Shown piece by piece: positions 7,562 to 16,758 of a stretch of DNA of 64,000 nucleotides. The DNA comes from a virus. A program made the translations under genes and the position numbers. Below the pieces are notes generated by a model. The model saw nothing but the letters and a program-made list of their open reading frames with translations, was not told where the DNA came from and searched no databases. Numbering within the stretch: the stretch's first letter is position 1; every line of letters begins with the position of its first letter. Location of the stretch: positions 57,544 through 121,543 of IMG/VR virus record IMGVR_UViG_3300050821_013777, one strand, 5' to 3'.

Positions 7562-9097
7562 TCAGCTGAGCGCGGCGGTGGCCTTCCAGGCGCCACCATC
7601 GAACACCCAAATCTTGTGCGCGCTGGTGTCGTAGACCCATGCGACCTTTCCGGTCGAGACGCCGGTGGGAACCCCTGTTGGGGTACCGGCGCAAGTCGGC
7701 ATGTCGAGGAAGCCGAGCGTTGCGGTCGTCGCTAGCGCCCCGGCCGCGCCGACCTGGACGTCGCCACCTGTGGTCTGCCCCGAAAGAATTATATTTCCGT
7801 TCGACGGGCCACCTTGTTGAATGCCGACGCCGTTGGCCCAAGCGATCACACCGCCGGTAATGAGGTTGAAGATACCGCTCGTGCTCCACTTGAGCACGCC
7901 GGTTCCAGCGTCGATCAGCCGGTGGTCGTTGGTTCCCTGGTGATACATGCCGGACGTCGGATCTCCGGCGAAGTTGACGGAGGGTACGGCCGTCGAACCG
8001 TTGGGAACTGTGAGGCCGGCCGCCTTGAGCACGTACGCGGAGATCTGCGCACCCGCGGACAGCAGCTTGATCAACCACTGCGAAACTTCGGATCCCGGCG
8101 TGTTCGTCGACAGCGACGCGATTAGCTCCAACGCCGTCACCAACGTCGCGCTGGCGTTCGGCAGCTTGAGGACGGTATCCGATCCGAACGACGGTGGACC
8201 AACCTGCAGGAACGTCAGCGGCGTCGTTCCGACAGTGATCGCGCCGGTGGTCGTGAACATCCACTCAGACCCCGCGAAGAGCGTGCCTGAATAAACGGGA
8301 ACCACAGCAGCGAGCGTCATCTGTCCGGCCGTCGCGAAGTCGGTTGTACGTGTCCACGCCCCGCCCGTGTTCGCGGCGTAGATACCGTTTTGAGTCGGAT
8401 CGGTCTGCGCTGCGGCGAGAACGCGCATGCCGTTCGTGGCAGTCACGCCGTCGATGGTGGCAGCCCCCGTCAGTGTGAGGTTGGACGTGGCGACGACAGC
8501 CGCACCGGCGAGCACGTTGGCTGTGCTGCCCTGAAACCCCTGCGCCCCTTGGGTTCCTGTACCTCCCTGAAACCCCTGTGCTCCCGTCGCACCCTGCGCA
8601 CCCTGTGCCCCCGATCCGGTCGCACCTTGGAACCCCTGCGCGCCGGTGGCGCCGGTTGCACCCTGAGCCCCTTGTGCTCCACCGCCGCCACTTGAGCCAC
8701 CTGCGCCGACGATGACATCGATGATGACCGTCCCGCGTGCGACGTAGTTCGAGACGTCGGCGATCACGCCGACGATCGCCACGTTCGCCGGCTGTACGTT
8801 CGTACCGGCTCCTGCAACGTTAGGCGACACGTACACAGTCTGGTTGACCGACAGTGTCAGTCCGCTCTCCATCTGCACGGAGGTTCGACCAACTGACGAT
8901 ACCGTGACCAGCCCTCCCGGCGCTGAAGAGCCGGACAGCACGATGCCATTCAAACCTTGAATGTTCGGGGCTGAATCGGCCTTTGCGCGCACGACGTTGT
9001 TGTTCACACCCGCTTTCAGGCGCGTGATCATGCCGGCGACCAGCGGAACGGAATCTCCGTTGTACGTGGGAGACAGTGTGACGAAATCGGTCGACAT
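7562..9097 (-). CDS. Collagen-like tail fibre protein
   Basis: 511 aa, preceded by AAAGGAG. Residues ~1-135 form an N-terminal module related to that of the giant fibre 9131-15205 (shared pattern RAKADSAPNIQGLNGIVLSG versus [20 protein letters not shown]), probably the virion anchor. Residues ~137-195 are Gly-X-Y repeats ([15 protein letters not shown]). The C-terminal part includes GMRVLAAAQTDPTQNGIY, a repeat unit common in phage fibre tips, and ends in VWVFDGGAW-like beta elements. Trimeric receptor-binding fibre by analogy. Confidence 0.85.
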   Translation of the reverse strand: MSTDFVTLSPTYNGDSVPLVAGMITRLKAGVNNNVVRAKADSAPNIQGLNGIVLSGSSAPGGLVTVSSVGRTSVQMESGLTLSVNQTVYVSPNVAGAGTNVQPANVAIVGVIADVSNYVARGTVIIDVIVGAGGSSGGGGAQGAQGATGATGAQGFQGATGSGAQGAQGATGAQGFQGGTGTQGAQGFQGSTANVLAGAAVVATSNLTLTGAATIDGVTATNGMRVLAAAQTDPTQNGIYAANTGGAWTRTTDFATAGQMTLAAVVPVYSGTLFAGSEWMFTTTGAITVGTTPLTFLQVGPPSFGSDTVLKLPNASATLVTALELIASLSTNTPGSEVSQWLIKLLSAGAQISAYVLKAAGLTVPNGSTAVPSVNFAGDPTSGMYHQGTNDHRLIDAGTGVLKWSTSGIFNLITGGVIAWANGVGIQQGGPSNGNIILSGQTTGGDVQVGAAGALATTATLGFLDMPTCAGTPTGVPTGVSTGKVAWVYDTSAHKIWVFDGGAWKATAALS

Positions 9098-9130
9098 GGG
9101 ACTCCTTTAGATGGTCGGTGACTGCACGGG

Positions 9131-12100
9131 TTATCGAATACGAAGACGAGCGGTGAACCTCGCCGTGGCTCCGCCACCGGAAGCCAGGCTGCTGATCTGA
9201 ATTCCGACGTTCTGCCCCTGGTTCACGACGAGTGGAGCGGTGTTGTGGAACGACCCTGTACTCGCGATCCCTGATACCGCTCCGGCGCTCTGCCCCACGC
9301 CATTTACACTGATCGCCGCAGACAAGGGCGTGGTGCCTGCGTAGCTCAAAACGTTGATCCACAGCTCCATTCCAGTCGTGCTGAATGGGCATTCCCACTC
9401 CCACGCGAATCCGGACGAGACCACCGCTGCGTCTGACGTCGGAAGTAGATTGAACGAGCTGTTCGGCGGAATCGCAGCGGACCCGGATGTTCCACCGAAC
9501 GACAAGTTCAACTCGAAGAAGTCGTCCTCGGTTCCGACGTTCGGACCAGCGAGCAGCACGCGGGTGAGCCCTGCGCTATTCGAGGCGCTGAGCGCGATGC
9601 CGATTTTCAACGCCACGCCGGACGTCGGGCGATCAGCTTGTGCGAATCCTGACCGTGTCTGCGAGAGGTAAAGCGGCTGCCCTGCCGCAGCCGCGCCGTG
9701 CCCGCCGGTGAGATCGATGAGGCAGAAGGCCGCCTGCCCATATGCCGCGTGCATCGGCGCTATCTGACCGCCCTGAAGCTGCCCGACCAGCGCGCCAAGA
9801 TACAGTTTCGCGTTGGCTGGCGAGTTGGCTATGGCGGATACAAGTCCGTTCTGTCCTCCGTTCATCGAAACGAGCGAAAATCGCGGAAGAGTGAATCCCA
9901 ACGCGGACGCGTACGCGAGCGGATACTTACCGAAAAAGCTGGGCGTCTGAATACTCGCGACGAAACGGTCAGGCAACAGGCAGTTCTCGAACTCGTCCTC
10001 GATCCCTACTGGCCCAAGAGGAGTGGCCACGTCTGGGTACAACAGATCAGGGAAACTTTCCGCCGTATATTGCACAGCGTCGGCAAACAACACCAACGCA
10101 GTAATGAATGAATACAGACCGATGTTGCCACCCTGAACGTTCAGCACAACCTTCGAACGCATCACCATGTTCGACGTGAGATCGAACTGCTGGAATCCGA
10201 TGCTGACGCTATTGCCGTGACCGCTGATGTCGCTGATGACGGCATTCGATCCGTATCCGATCAGTTGCACCCCCGCCAGAAATGGCGGTGCCCCTCCACC
10301 AGCACCACCGGTCGCACCCGAAAAATCGGCTCCCCTGATAAACACGCTGGAACTCTTGACGTCCAGCGCGTCGATATTGGCACCTATCACAGGCGTTCCG
10401 AGAACACGGGGTCCGCGCATGAACGAAGGGCTGGAAGCGGTGATCGCGAACGCTGCATCCTGCGCGTCGAATCCGCCGTGCCCACCGCAATCGGTGAGAA
10501 CGATCCCGCTTCCGTAGTAACCGTCGGTGATGGAGCCTCGACCAGTCGTGATCGAAACACCGAACGAGGTCACGTTGCCCGGCGGCGTGTGGTACAGCCG
10601 ATTGAGATTGACGTTTCCGCTGAGTTGCGGCGTTGTGCCCACTGCGCGCAGACCGGTACCGACAAAACGACTCAGCCCAAGCTCGTCCGTATAGGTGCTT
10701 GTGACAGTGATAGACGACGTGGACGACAGCGTTCCTGTGTTGGATGTCTGCTCGCACGCCGCAAACTTGTCGGTACTGCCGCTCGACAAGATCTGTCCCG
10801 CTGAAATTCCAACGAACTGCACCCCGATGCCGGAGGCCCCGTACAATCCGGTTGAGATGGACCCGACGATGACCGCCGGTTCTTGAAATCGCCCGAAATC
10901 TCCTGCGGCGATGGCGCCGGGATCGGCCCCGAAAATGATGTGCTGCGTGTCGTATGCGATGATCGGGAAAGAGGCGTTTCGCAGCGCTGGCGTGGGGGAC
11001 GCAGCGTCGAACATGAAGCGCTTGCCGATCAGCGTCGGGAATCCGGGTGGCCCGTGCAGAGCCACAGGATTCCCGCTGTTGTCAGTCAGCGACCAACGAA
11101 TGAACGTGCCGGCGCCCGACCACGTGTCTCCGCCTGGAGGCCCTTCGGAGCCGTCCAACGTGAACGTGAAGGCGTCGAACACGGTCACGGTCCAGAATCC
11201 GTTGGCTGCGCCGTTCGCAAGGCGCGTCCCGTTCGTGAATCCGCGGCCTGCCACCATGTCGCCGGTGCTCAGTCCGTGCGGCGATCCGAAAAATACCTCG
11301 ATGGGTGCGCCTGCCGGGAACGCCACGCTCGCCGGTGTGAGCATGTTCGTCTGGACCGTGTATCCAAGCGTGGCCGTGTTCGCGACGGTCGTCTCGCCGA
11401 GCTGCACGAGATCCGCTGCAGAGTTCGTGAAGTCCGACCCGCGGAACAACATCGACTGGTAGCCGCTGTAACCAACGACGCTGAGATTGTCGGGCAGTAG
11501 CGTGAACGGCGCGAAGTAGCTGCCCGGTTTCATCAGACAGACGAAGATGCAGTTGTTTCCGATCCGCGGCATCGCGGCCAACAAACCCGTGATGGTTTGG
11601 AACGGCGACGCTGTGGCCGCGGTTGGAGAGCCAGCGGCGAACACGGCCGTTGCGTCGTTGCCTCCTACCGGATCGGTGGCGGCGTAGACGATGCTGCCTT
11701 CGACAGCGAATGCCGGTGGGAGGAATCCTCCGTTGCCACCCTGGAACCCTTGCGGACCGAGGCCACCCTGCGCTCCCTGCGTGCCTGCACCGGTCGCGCC
11801 CTGGAACCCTTGACTGCCCGTCGCTCCCGGAGCACCCGTGGCACCAGTCGCGCCAGTCGCACCTGTTGCGCCCGTTGCGCCTGCTGCACCGGTTGCACCG
11901 GTCGCCCCTGGAGCCCCGGTTGCGCCTGTTGCACCTGCCGGCCCCGCAGGTCCCGCCGGTCCCTGGATGCCGCCGTGTGTGTGATCGGCACGCGCGGCCG
12001 AGGTCGATGTGCCGGCGCTGGACGTACCGGCGACGTTCGGCGGCGGCGCGGGCGGCGTTCCCGCAAGGACGATGTCCTCGTCGAACGTCGGCGGCAGCGC

Positions 12101-15100
12101 GAACTCCATCCCACCGTCGAACAGAACAGTACCCTCGATCTTGCTGTTGGGCGTGGAGAGAAGGAATGACGATCCAGCAATCTGCACGTCGCCAACCAGC
12201 TCGGTGGTTCCCGGTACCGTCAGATTCGGAAGAACAACCGTACCCGCGGCCTGAAGACCCGCTTGTGGTCCTGTTGGTGACGTCCAGCTCAGACCGGCGA
12301 CGGCTGACGCCATCGATTGAATGCCCGAGCCGCCACCGCCGCCTGCAGCACCCTGCGCGCCCTGGAACCCTTGCGTTCCACCCGGACCACCCTGCGGTCC
12401 CTGAAATCCTTGAGAGCCGCCCGGTGCACCCTGCGCTCCTTGAAGACCAAACCCTTGCGCACCTTGAAGACCGATGAATCCCTGAAATCCTTGGAACCCA
12501 CGCGCACCCTGCGGCCCCGTCGCACCGATCGCACCCTGCGATCCCGTCGCGCCCGCCGGCCCCGTTGCTCCTGTCGCGCCGGTGGCTCCAGTCGCTCCGG
12601 TCGCTCCGCTCGCACCGGTCGCCCCTGTCGCTCCTGGTGCTCCCGTTGCTCCTGCAGCTCCCGGCGTTCCCGTCGCGCCCTGCGATCCGGTCGCACCGGT
12701 CGTGCCCTGGAACCCTTGAGCGCCGAGTCCCCCCTGGAACCCCTGCGCTCCGATCGATCCCTGGAACCCCTGAGCGCCCTGCACACCTGCACCGGTGCGC
12801 CCCTGGAACCCCTGCGCTCCCTGGAAGCCCGCACCTTGTGCACCCTGAAATCCCTGAACGCCGGTGGCACCCTGTGCTCCCTGAAAGCCGGCGCCTTGCG
12901 TTCCCTGCGCGCCCTGAAACCCTTGGAGACCTGTTGCTCCCTGCGCTCCTTGGAAGCCCGCACCTTGGAACCCCTGCGCTCCCTGCAAACCCGTTGCACC
13001 CTGGAACCCCTGCGAACCGCCTGGCGACCCCTGCGGCCCTTGAAACCCCTGGCTGCCACCCGGTGCTCCCTGCGCTCCTTGGAAGCCGCTCCCCTGAAAC
13101 CCTTGTGATCCCTGCGCTCCCTGGAAGCCTGCCCCTTGGATGCCGATCGCTCCCTGCGCTCCCTGCACGCCAGTCGCTCCCTGCGCTCCCTGCGCACCAG
13201 ATCCCTGAGCCCCTTGTGCACCGAGCCCACCTTGGAACCCCTGCGCACCGGTGACGCCGGTTGCACCCTGGAAGCCAGCTCCCTGGAACCCCTGAGCGCC
13301 CTGCGCGCCCTGGAACCCCTGCGCGCCGGTAGCGCCCTGGCTGCCGGTCACACCCTGTGCGCCGGTGAGCCCCTGCGCGCCCTGTGCGCCGGTGGCCCCT
13401 GTCGCTCCGGTTCCACCGGTGGCCCCTGTCGCTCCCGTCGCGCCAGTCGCACCTGTTGCTCCTTGCGCACCGCCGATGCCGGTGTTGCCCTGTGCGCCTT
13501 GCGCACCCGTCGATCCAGCCGCACCGATCGATCCCTGTGCACCCTGCGATCCGGTCGACCCTTGAAAGCCCTGCGCGCCCGATCCAGTTGCACCCTGCGA
13601 CCCCTGTGATCCGGTCGACCCCTGGAACCCCTGCGATCCGCCCGGCGATCCTTGTGGTCCCTGAAAACCTTGGCTGCCGCCGGGTGCGCCCTGCGCGCCC
13701 TGAAAGCCGCTCCCCTGAAACCCTTGCGTTCCGGTGTTGCCCTGGAACCCCTGCGCTCCGGTGACGCCGAGCCCGCCCTGGAACCCCTGCGCGCCAGTTG
13801 CACCAGTCACACCCTGCGCGCCTTGCGATCCCGTCGGTCCGGTTCCACCTGTTGCGCCCGTCGCACCAGTTGCGCCAGTCGCACCCGTCGCTCCCGGAGC
13901 GCCCGTCGCGCCTGTTGCTCCCGTCGCACCAGCAGCGCCAGCAGCACCGATGGCACCCTGTGCGCCCGTCGGTCCTTGCGTTCCCGCGCTGCCGTTCGTG
14001 CCCGCACGACCCTGAAAACCTTGTGGTCCGATCAGACCGTTCGCACCCTGGAATCCTTGCGATCCGCCGGGTGATCCTTGTGGTCCTTGGAACCCCTGCG
14101 ATCCGCCGGGTGCGCCCTGCGATCCTTGTGCACCGAATCCCTGCGCTCCCTGGAGGCCCGTCGCGCCCTGCGATCCCTGCGTACCAGTCGCGCCCTGCGC
14201 TCCCTGAGATCCGTTCGTCCCGCTCGTACCGGTTGCACCCTGTGCACCGGCCGGCCCGCTCGCTCCTGTTGCACCGGTCGCGCCGGTAGCGCCCGTCGCA
14301 CCAGCAGCTCCGGGAGCACCGGTCGCTCCGGTCGCGCCGGGCACACCAGTAGCTCCGGTCGCACCCTGCAACCCGGACCCCTGAAATCCTTGCGCGCCGA
14401 GCCCACCCTGAAATCCCTGAACGCCGGTGGCACCCTGTGCTCCCTGAAAGCCGGCGCCTTGCGTTCCCTGCGCGCCAGTCGCGCCTTGGAACCCTTGACT
14501 GCCGCCGGGTGCGCCCTGCGGCCCCTGAAATCCCTGTGAGCCACCCGGCGCCCCTTGGGCTCCTTGCGCTCCTGAGCCCTGAAATCCCTGCGGCCCTGCG
14601 ACACCCTGTGGTCCAGGACCGCCCTGCGCACCCGCTTGACCTGTAGACCCTGCTGATCCTTGCGGACCCGCACCGCCCGTGGCGCCAGTGGCCCCTGTCG
14701 CTCCCGTCGCGCCAGTCGCACCTGTTGCTCCTGTCGCTCCCGTCGCGCCAGTCGCTCCCTGTGCACCCTGTGCACCACCAGCCGGACCTTGTGCGCCAGT
14801 GCCGCCTGAAGCGAACACGACAACACACGAGAAATCACGCCTGTAGTTGGTGGCGTTGAGAATCGTGCCGATGCTCGGACTTCCGGGCGGCCCCGGCGGC
14901 TCGACGTTCGTCGCGCGGCCAGCCATCGTCGCCGAGATCCACAGTGTCTGCCCCGCCAGCGGCGTCAGTCCTGGCTCCAGCAGCACCTTCGGTGGCGTCC
15001 CCACGTTCCACACAACCACCTGACCGCCGGGGTTGCACTTCCCCGAGAACACGACGCCGATATAACCGAGGAGGTTCGCGTCAGAGTCTGCCTGTGCGCG

Positions 15101-15205
15101 CATCAGCGTGTTCACCGCCGAGATGCGAACCAGCTCCCCCTGCAGAAGCGGCGTGCCTGTCCCGTTGATCAGCGGGCTTGCGGTAACTACTCCAGAAGAC
15201 GCCAT
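9131..15205 (-). CDS. Giant collagen-like tail fibre, about 2,024 aa
   Basis: Start ATG 15205 is preceded by AAGGAG at 5 nt. Order: N-terminal anchor module (1-130); a very long Gly-X-Y region (~133-953) of units such as [14 protein letters not shown] and GPQG; a linker with ARADHTHGG, typical of phage fibre collars (~955-1078); a second short Gly-X-Y stretch (~1079-1157); and a ~870-residue beta-rich C-terminal part that begins like a pectate-lyase-type beta-helix ([14 protein letters not shown]) and likely binds or cuts surface glycan. Thr is common in the Y position while Lys is almost absent. Confidence 0.9.
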   Translation of the reverse strand: MASSGVVTASPLINGTGTPLLQGELVRISAVNTLMRAQADSDANLLGYIGVVFSGKCNPGGQVVVWNVGTPPKVLLEPGLTPLAGQTLWISATMAGRATNVEPPGPPGSPSIGTILNATNYRRDFSCVVVFASGGTGAQGPAGGAQGAQGATGATGATGATGATGATGATGATGATGGAGPQGSAGSTGQAGAQGGPGPQGVAGPQGFQGSGAQGAQGAPGGSQGFQGPQGAPGGSQGFQGATGAQGTQGAGFQGAQGATGVQGFQGGLGAQGFQGSGLQGATGATGVPGATGATGAPGAAGATGATGATGATGASGPAGAQGATGTSGTNGSQGAQGATGTQGSQGATGLQGAQGFGAQGSQGAPGGSQGFQGPQGSPGGSQGFQGANGLIGPQGFQGRAGTNGSAGTQGPTGAQGAIGAAGAAGATGATGATGAPGATGATGATGATGATGGTGPTGSQGAQGVTGATGAQGFQGGLGVTGAQGFQGNTGTQGFQGSGFQGAQGAPGGSQGFQGPQGSPGGSQGFQGSTGSQGSQGATGSGAQGFQGSTGSQGAQGSIGAAGSTGAQGAQGNTGIGGAQGATGATGATGATGATGGTGATGATGAQGAQGLTGAQGVTGSQGATGAQGFQGAQGAQGFQGAGFQGATGVTGAQGFQGGLGAQGAQGSGAQGAQGATGVQGAQGAIGIQGAGFQGAQGSQGFQGSGFQGAQGAPGGSQGFQGPQGSPGGSQGFQGATGLQGAQGFQGAGFQGAQGATGLQGFQGAQGTQGAGFQGAQGATGVQGFQGAQGAGFQGAQGFQGRTGAGVQGAQGFQGSIGAQGFQGGLGAQGFQGTTGATGSQGATGTPGAAGATGAPGATGATGASGATGATGATGATGATGPAGATGSQGAIGATGPQGARGFQGFQGFIGLQGAQGFGLQGAQGAPGGSQGFQGPQGGPGGTQGFQGAQGAAGGGGGSGIQSMASAVAGLSWTSPTGPQAGLQAAGTVVLPNLTVPGTTELVGDVQIAGSSFLLSTPNSKIEGTVLFDGGMEFALPPTFDEDIVLAGTPPAPPPNVAGTSSAGTSTSAARADHTHGGIQGPAGPAGPAGATGATGAPGATGATGAAGATGATGATGATGATGAPGATGSQGFQGATGAGTQGAQGGLGPQGFQGGNGGFLPPAFAVEGSIVYAATDPVGGNDATAVFAAGSPTAATASPFQTITGLLAAMPRIGNNCIFVCLMKPGSYFAPFTLLPDNLSVVGYSGYQSMLFRGSDFTNSAADLVQLGETTVANTATLGYTVQTNMLTPASVAFPAGAPIEVFFGSPHGLSTGDMVAGRGFTNGTRLANGAANGFWTVTVFDAFTFTLDGSEGPPGGDTWSGAGTFIRWSLTDNSGNPVALHGPPGFPTLIGKRFMFDAASPTPALRNASFPIIAYDTQHIIFGADPGAIAAGDFGRFQEPAVIVGSISTGLYGASGIGVQFVGISAGQILSSGSTDKFAACEQTSNTGTLSSTSSITVTSTYTDELGLSRFVGTGLRAVGTTPQLSGNVNLNRLYHTPPGNVTSFGVSITTGRGSITDGYYGSGIVLTDCGGHGGFDAQDAAFAITASSPSFMRGPRVLGTPVIGANIDALDVKSSSVFIRGADFSGATGGAGGGAPPFLAGVQLIGYGSNAVISDISGHGNSVSIGFQQFDLTSNMVMRSKVVLNVQGGNIGLYSFITALVLFADAVQYTAESFPDLLYPDVATPLGPVGIEDEFENCLLPDRFVASIQTPSFFGKYPLAYASALGFTLPRFSLVSMNGGQNGLVSAIANSPANAKLYLGALVGQLQGGQIAPMHAAYGQAAFCLIDLTGGHGAAAAGQPLYLSQTRSGFAQADRPTSGVALKIGIALSASNSAGLTRVLLAGPNVGTEDDFFELNLSFGGTSGSAAIPPNSSFNLLPTSDAAVVSSGFAWEWECPFSTTGMELWINVLSYAGTTPLSAAISVNGVGQSAGAVSGIASTGSFHNTAPLVVNQGQNVGIQISSLASGGGATARFTARLRIR

Positions 15206-15226
15206 GCACACTCCTTGAAAAACGGC

Positions 15227-15282
15227 AAACGGGCGTCCGCCTGAGAAGAAAGCATCTTCTTCTCAGATGGACGCCCGTTTTT
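15227..15282. terminator. Strong bipartite hairpin with T runs
   Basis: AAACGGGCGTCC (227-238 of this kilobase) pairs with GGACGCCCGTTT (269-280), enclosing a second stem TGAGAAGAA/TTCTTCTCA. TTTTT follows on the plus strand; on the minus strand the T run is interrupted (TTTGCCGTTTTT). It lies between the methyltransferase gene and the giant fibre gene, inside the presumed leader of the latter, so it may act as terminator, attenuator or RNA-stabilising hairpin. A smaller hairpin GGGCCTC-gaaaa-GAGGCCC sits at 15302-15320. Confidence 0.7.
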
Positions 15283-15332
15283 CGAGTCGCCACAGGGGGG
15301 TGGGCCTCGAAAAGAGGCCCTATGTAGTCGAC

Positions 15333-15361
15333 ATGATCGCGGACTACTGTGTGCCTGTCAA
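15333..15361 (-). promoter_or_regulatory. Promoter for the giant fibre gene
   Basis: Perfect -35 TTGACA (15361-15356), 17 bp, -10 GATCAT (15338-15333). The same -10 hexamer occurs in the promoter at 16689-16718. Transcription would start near 15326, giving a ~120-nt leader with two hairpins before the ATG at 15205. Confidence 0.55.
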
Positions 15362-15375
15362 ACCGGCGAGAGCAC

Positions 15376-16683
15376 TTACCAGGGGCGCGTCATGAGACGC
15401 TCGTACGACGGCATGGAGCGGAATCGATCGTCTTCAGCACGCTCCAGTGCTCGTGCGGCGACGTCGTGTGATGCCCACCAGGACGACGCGAAGTTGTAGA
15501 CGCACAACACCTTGTCGATGGCGGCGTAGCGCTCGCCGGCCATCTCCAGAAGCGGGTACATCACGGCGTGGTCGATGGCGAGGTCGCACCAGAAGCCGTC
15601 GGGCTTGAGAAGATCGACCGGTTTGATCTTCTTCACGAGCCCGGCACGAAACGTCTTGAGGTGCGTGGCGCGCCAGTCGATCTTGCGAACGTTCCCGCCG
15701 GCAGGGTAACGGTGAGCGAAGCCGAGCGTGCCGTCCGGCATCATGAACTGCCCATAGGTCAGCCACACGTCCGGATCGGCATACGTCTCGGCAAGCACCT
15801 CCAGAACCCGGTCGTGCGCCAGCCAGTCGTCGCCATCGAGCCACACCACGATCTCGTCGTCCTGTAGCGCATTCCACGTCTCGACAGCGTTCTGCAGCGC
15901 TGCCTTGCGCACGTTGTTGGTGATCAGCTTCGTCTGGTGCGTGCTCCCGCGACCGACCTGTTTGGCGGCGGTCTTGAACGTGTGATCGTCACTCTTCGCG
16001 TCGATGAAGACGTGCGTCCAGTCCTCGAACGTCTGCCGCTGCACGCTCTCAATGCATCGAGCGACGTACGCCTCCTTGTTCAGCGCCGTCGAGACGACTG
16101 TGATGTGCAGCTTCGTCTTGGGCACGAGCACGAAGAAATTCTGTCGCCCGAGCACGTGCTGCGCGTTCGTTTCGAGCATCCGGTTCCGGAGCTTCATCGT
16201 CTTCGTCTGTGCAGGCACCCACCCGTGTGCTGCGAACTTTTCGAGCCAGTAGGCCGGCGGCTGGAGGTTCACGTGTCCCTCCCACTCCTGTCCTGGCGCA
16301 GCAGCGGACCAGACGATGAAGTTGCGCGCGAGCCCTGCAACATTGGCCACGATCGTGTCGGCGTGTTCAGCAGGAATGTGCTCGGCGGTCTCAGTACAGA
16401 TCACAGTGTCGCGCTTCGCGCCCACTGTCAGCTTGGTCAGGTCGTACGCATCGACCGTGATGCTGGACTCGCGCATCTCCAGAGCAGCCGGTGCATCGTC
16501 CAGACCAGTAATGCCCCATCCCAGTTCCTGCAGCCGTTTCGTCTGCAGCCCGATCCCGCAACCGATATCGACAGCTGTCGCCTGAACTCCTACCACCTCG
16601 TGCATACAGTCGGCGAGCCGTCGGTACGGATCGCGGCACGTGCGCATGAAGTCGAAGAACGCCTCGTCATGGATGTTGGCCAT
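15376..16683 (-). CDS. Methyltransferase - GT2 glycosyltransferase fusion
   Basis: 435 aa from ATG 16683, chosen because a TTGACT-18-GATCAT promoter ends 5 nt before it. Residues ~1-180 form a class I SAM methyltransferase (motif I AVDIGCGIG, ICTETAEHIP). Residues ~195-420 form a GT-A, family 2 glycosyltransferase: VVSTALNKEAYVARCIESV, then VVWLDGDDWLAHD containing the metal-binding DxD. It probably adds and O-methylates a sugar. Domain order is the reverse of the divergent neighbour at 16758, which suggests a shared pathway. Confidence 0.85.
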   Translation of the reverse strand: MANIHDEAFFDFMRTCRDPYRRLADCMHEVVGVQATAVDIGCGIGLQTKRLQELGWGITGLDDAPAALEMRESSITVDAYDLTKLTVGAKRDTVICTETAEHIPAEHADTIVANVAGLARNFIVWSAAAPGQEWEGHVNLQPPAYWLEKFAAHGWVPAQTKTMKLRNRMLETNAQHVLGRQNFFVLVPKTKLHITVVSTALNKEAYVARCIESVQRQTFEDWTHVFIDAKSDDHTFKTAAKQVGRGSTHQTKLITNNVRKAALQNAVETWNALQDDEIVVWLDGDDWLAHDRVLEVLAETYADPDVWLTYGQFMMPDGTLGFAHRYPAGGNVRKIDWRATHLKTFRAGLVKKIKPVDLLKPDGFWCDLAIDHAVMYPLLEMAGERYAAIDKVLCVYNFASSWWASHDVAARALERAEDDRFRSMPSYERLMTRPW

Positions 16684-16688
16684 GCGCG

Positions 16689-16718
16689 ATGATCCAGGGT
16701 GTGCCGCCGCGAAGTCAA
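16689..16718 (-). promoter_or_regulatory. Leaderless promoter for the methyltransferase-glycosyltransferase gene
   Basis: TTGACT (16718-16713), 18 bp, GATCAT (16694-16689), then 5 nt to ATG 16683. It would give a transcript beginning at or next to the start codon. Confidence 0.55.
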
Positions 16719-16742
16719 GCACTATGCCAGACTCCCAACCCA

Positions 16743-16758
16743 TGCTAGGTTCCCAGCA
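16743..16758 (+). promoter_or_regulatory. Operator palindrome and -10 element for the tri-domain glycosyltransferase gene
   Basis: TGCTAGG-TT-CCCAGCA is a third copy of the palindrome found twice before the aminotransferase gene at 1491. It contains TAGGTT, 6 nt before the ATG at 16758, so a leaderless start is likely. No good -35 is seen, which would fit activator control. Confidence 0.5.

Noticed and set aside
11082-14828. A 1,248-codon open frame on the minus strand inside the collagen-like fibre gene, and several long Pro-rich frames on the plus strand
   Set aside because: They are other-frame readings of the Gly-X-Y repeats, whose GC-rich periodic codons lack stops in all frames; no ribosome site or protein-like composition.
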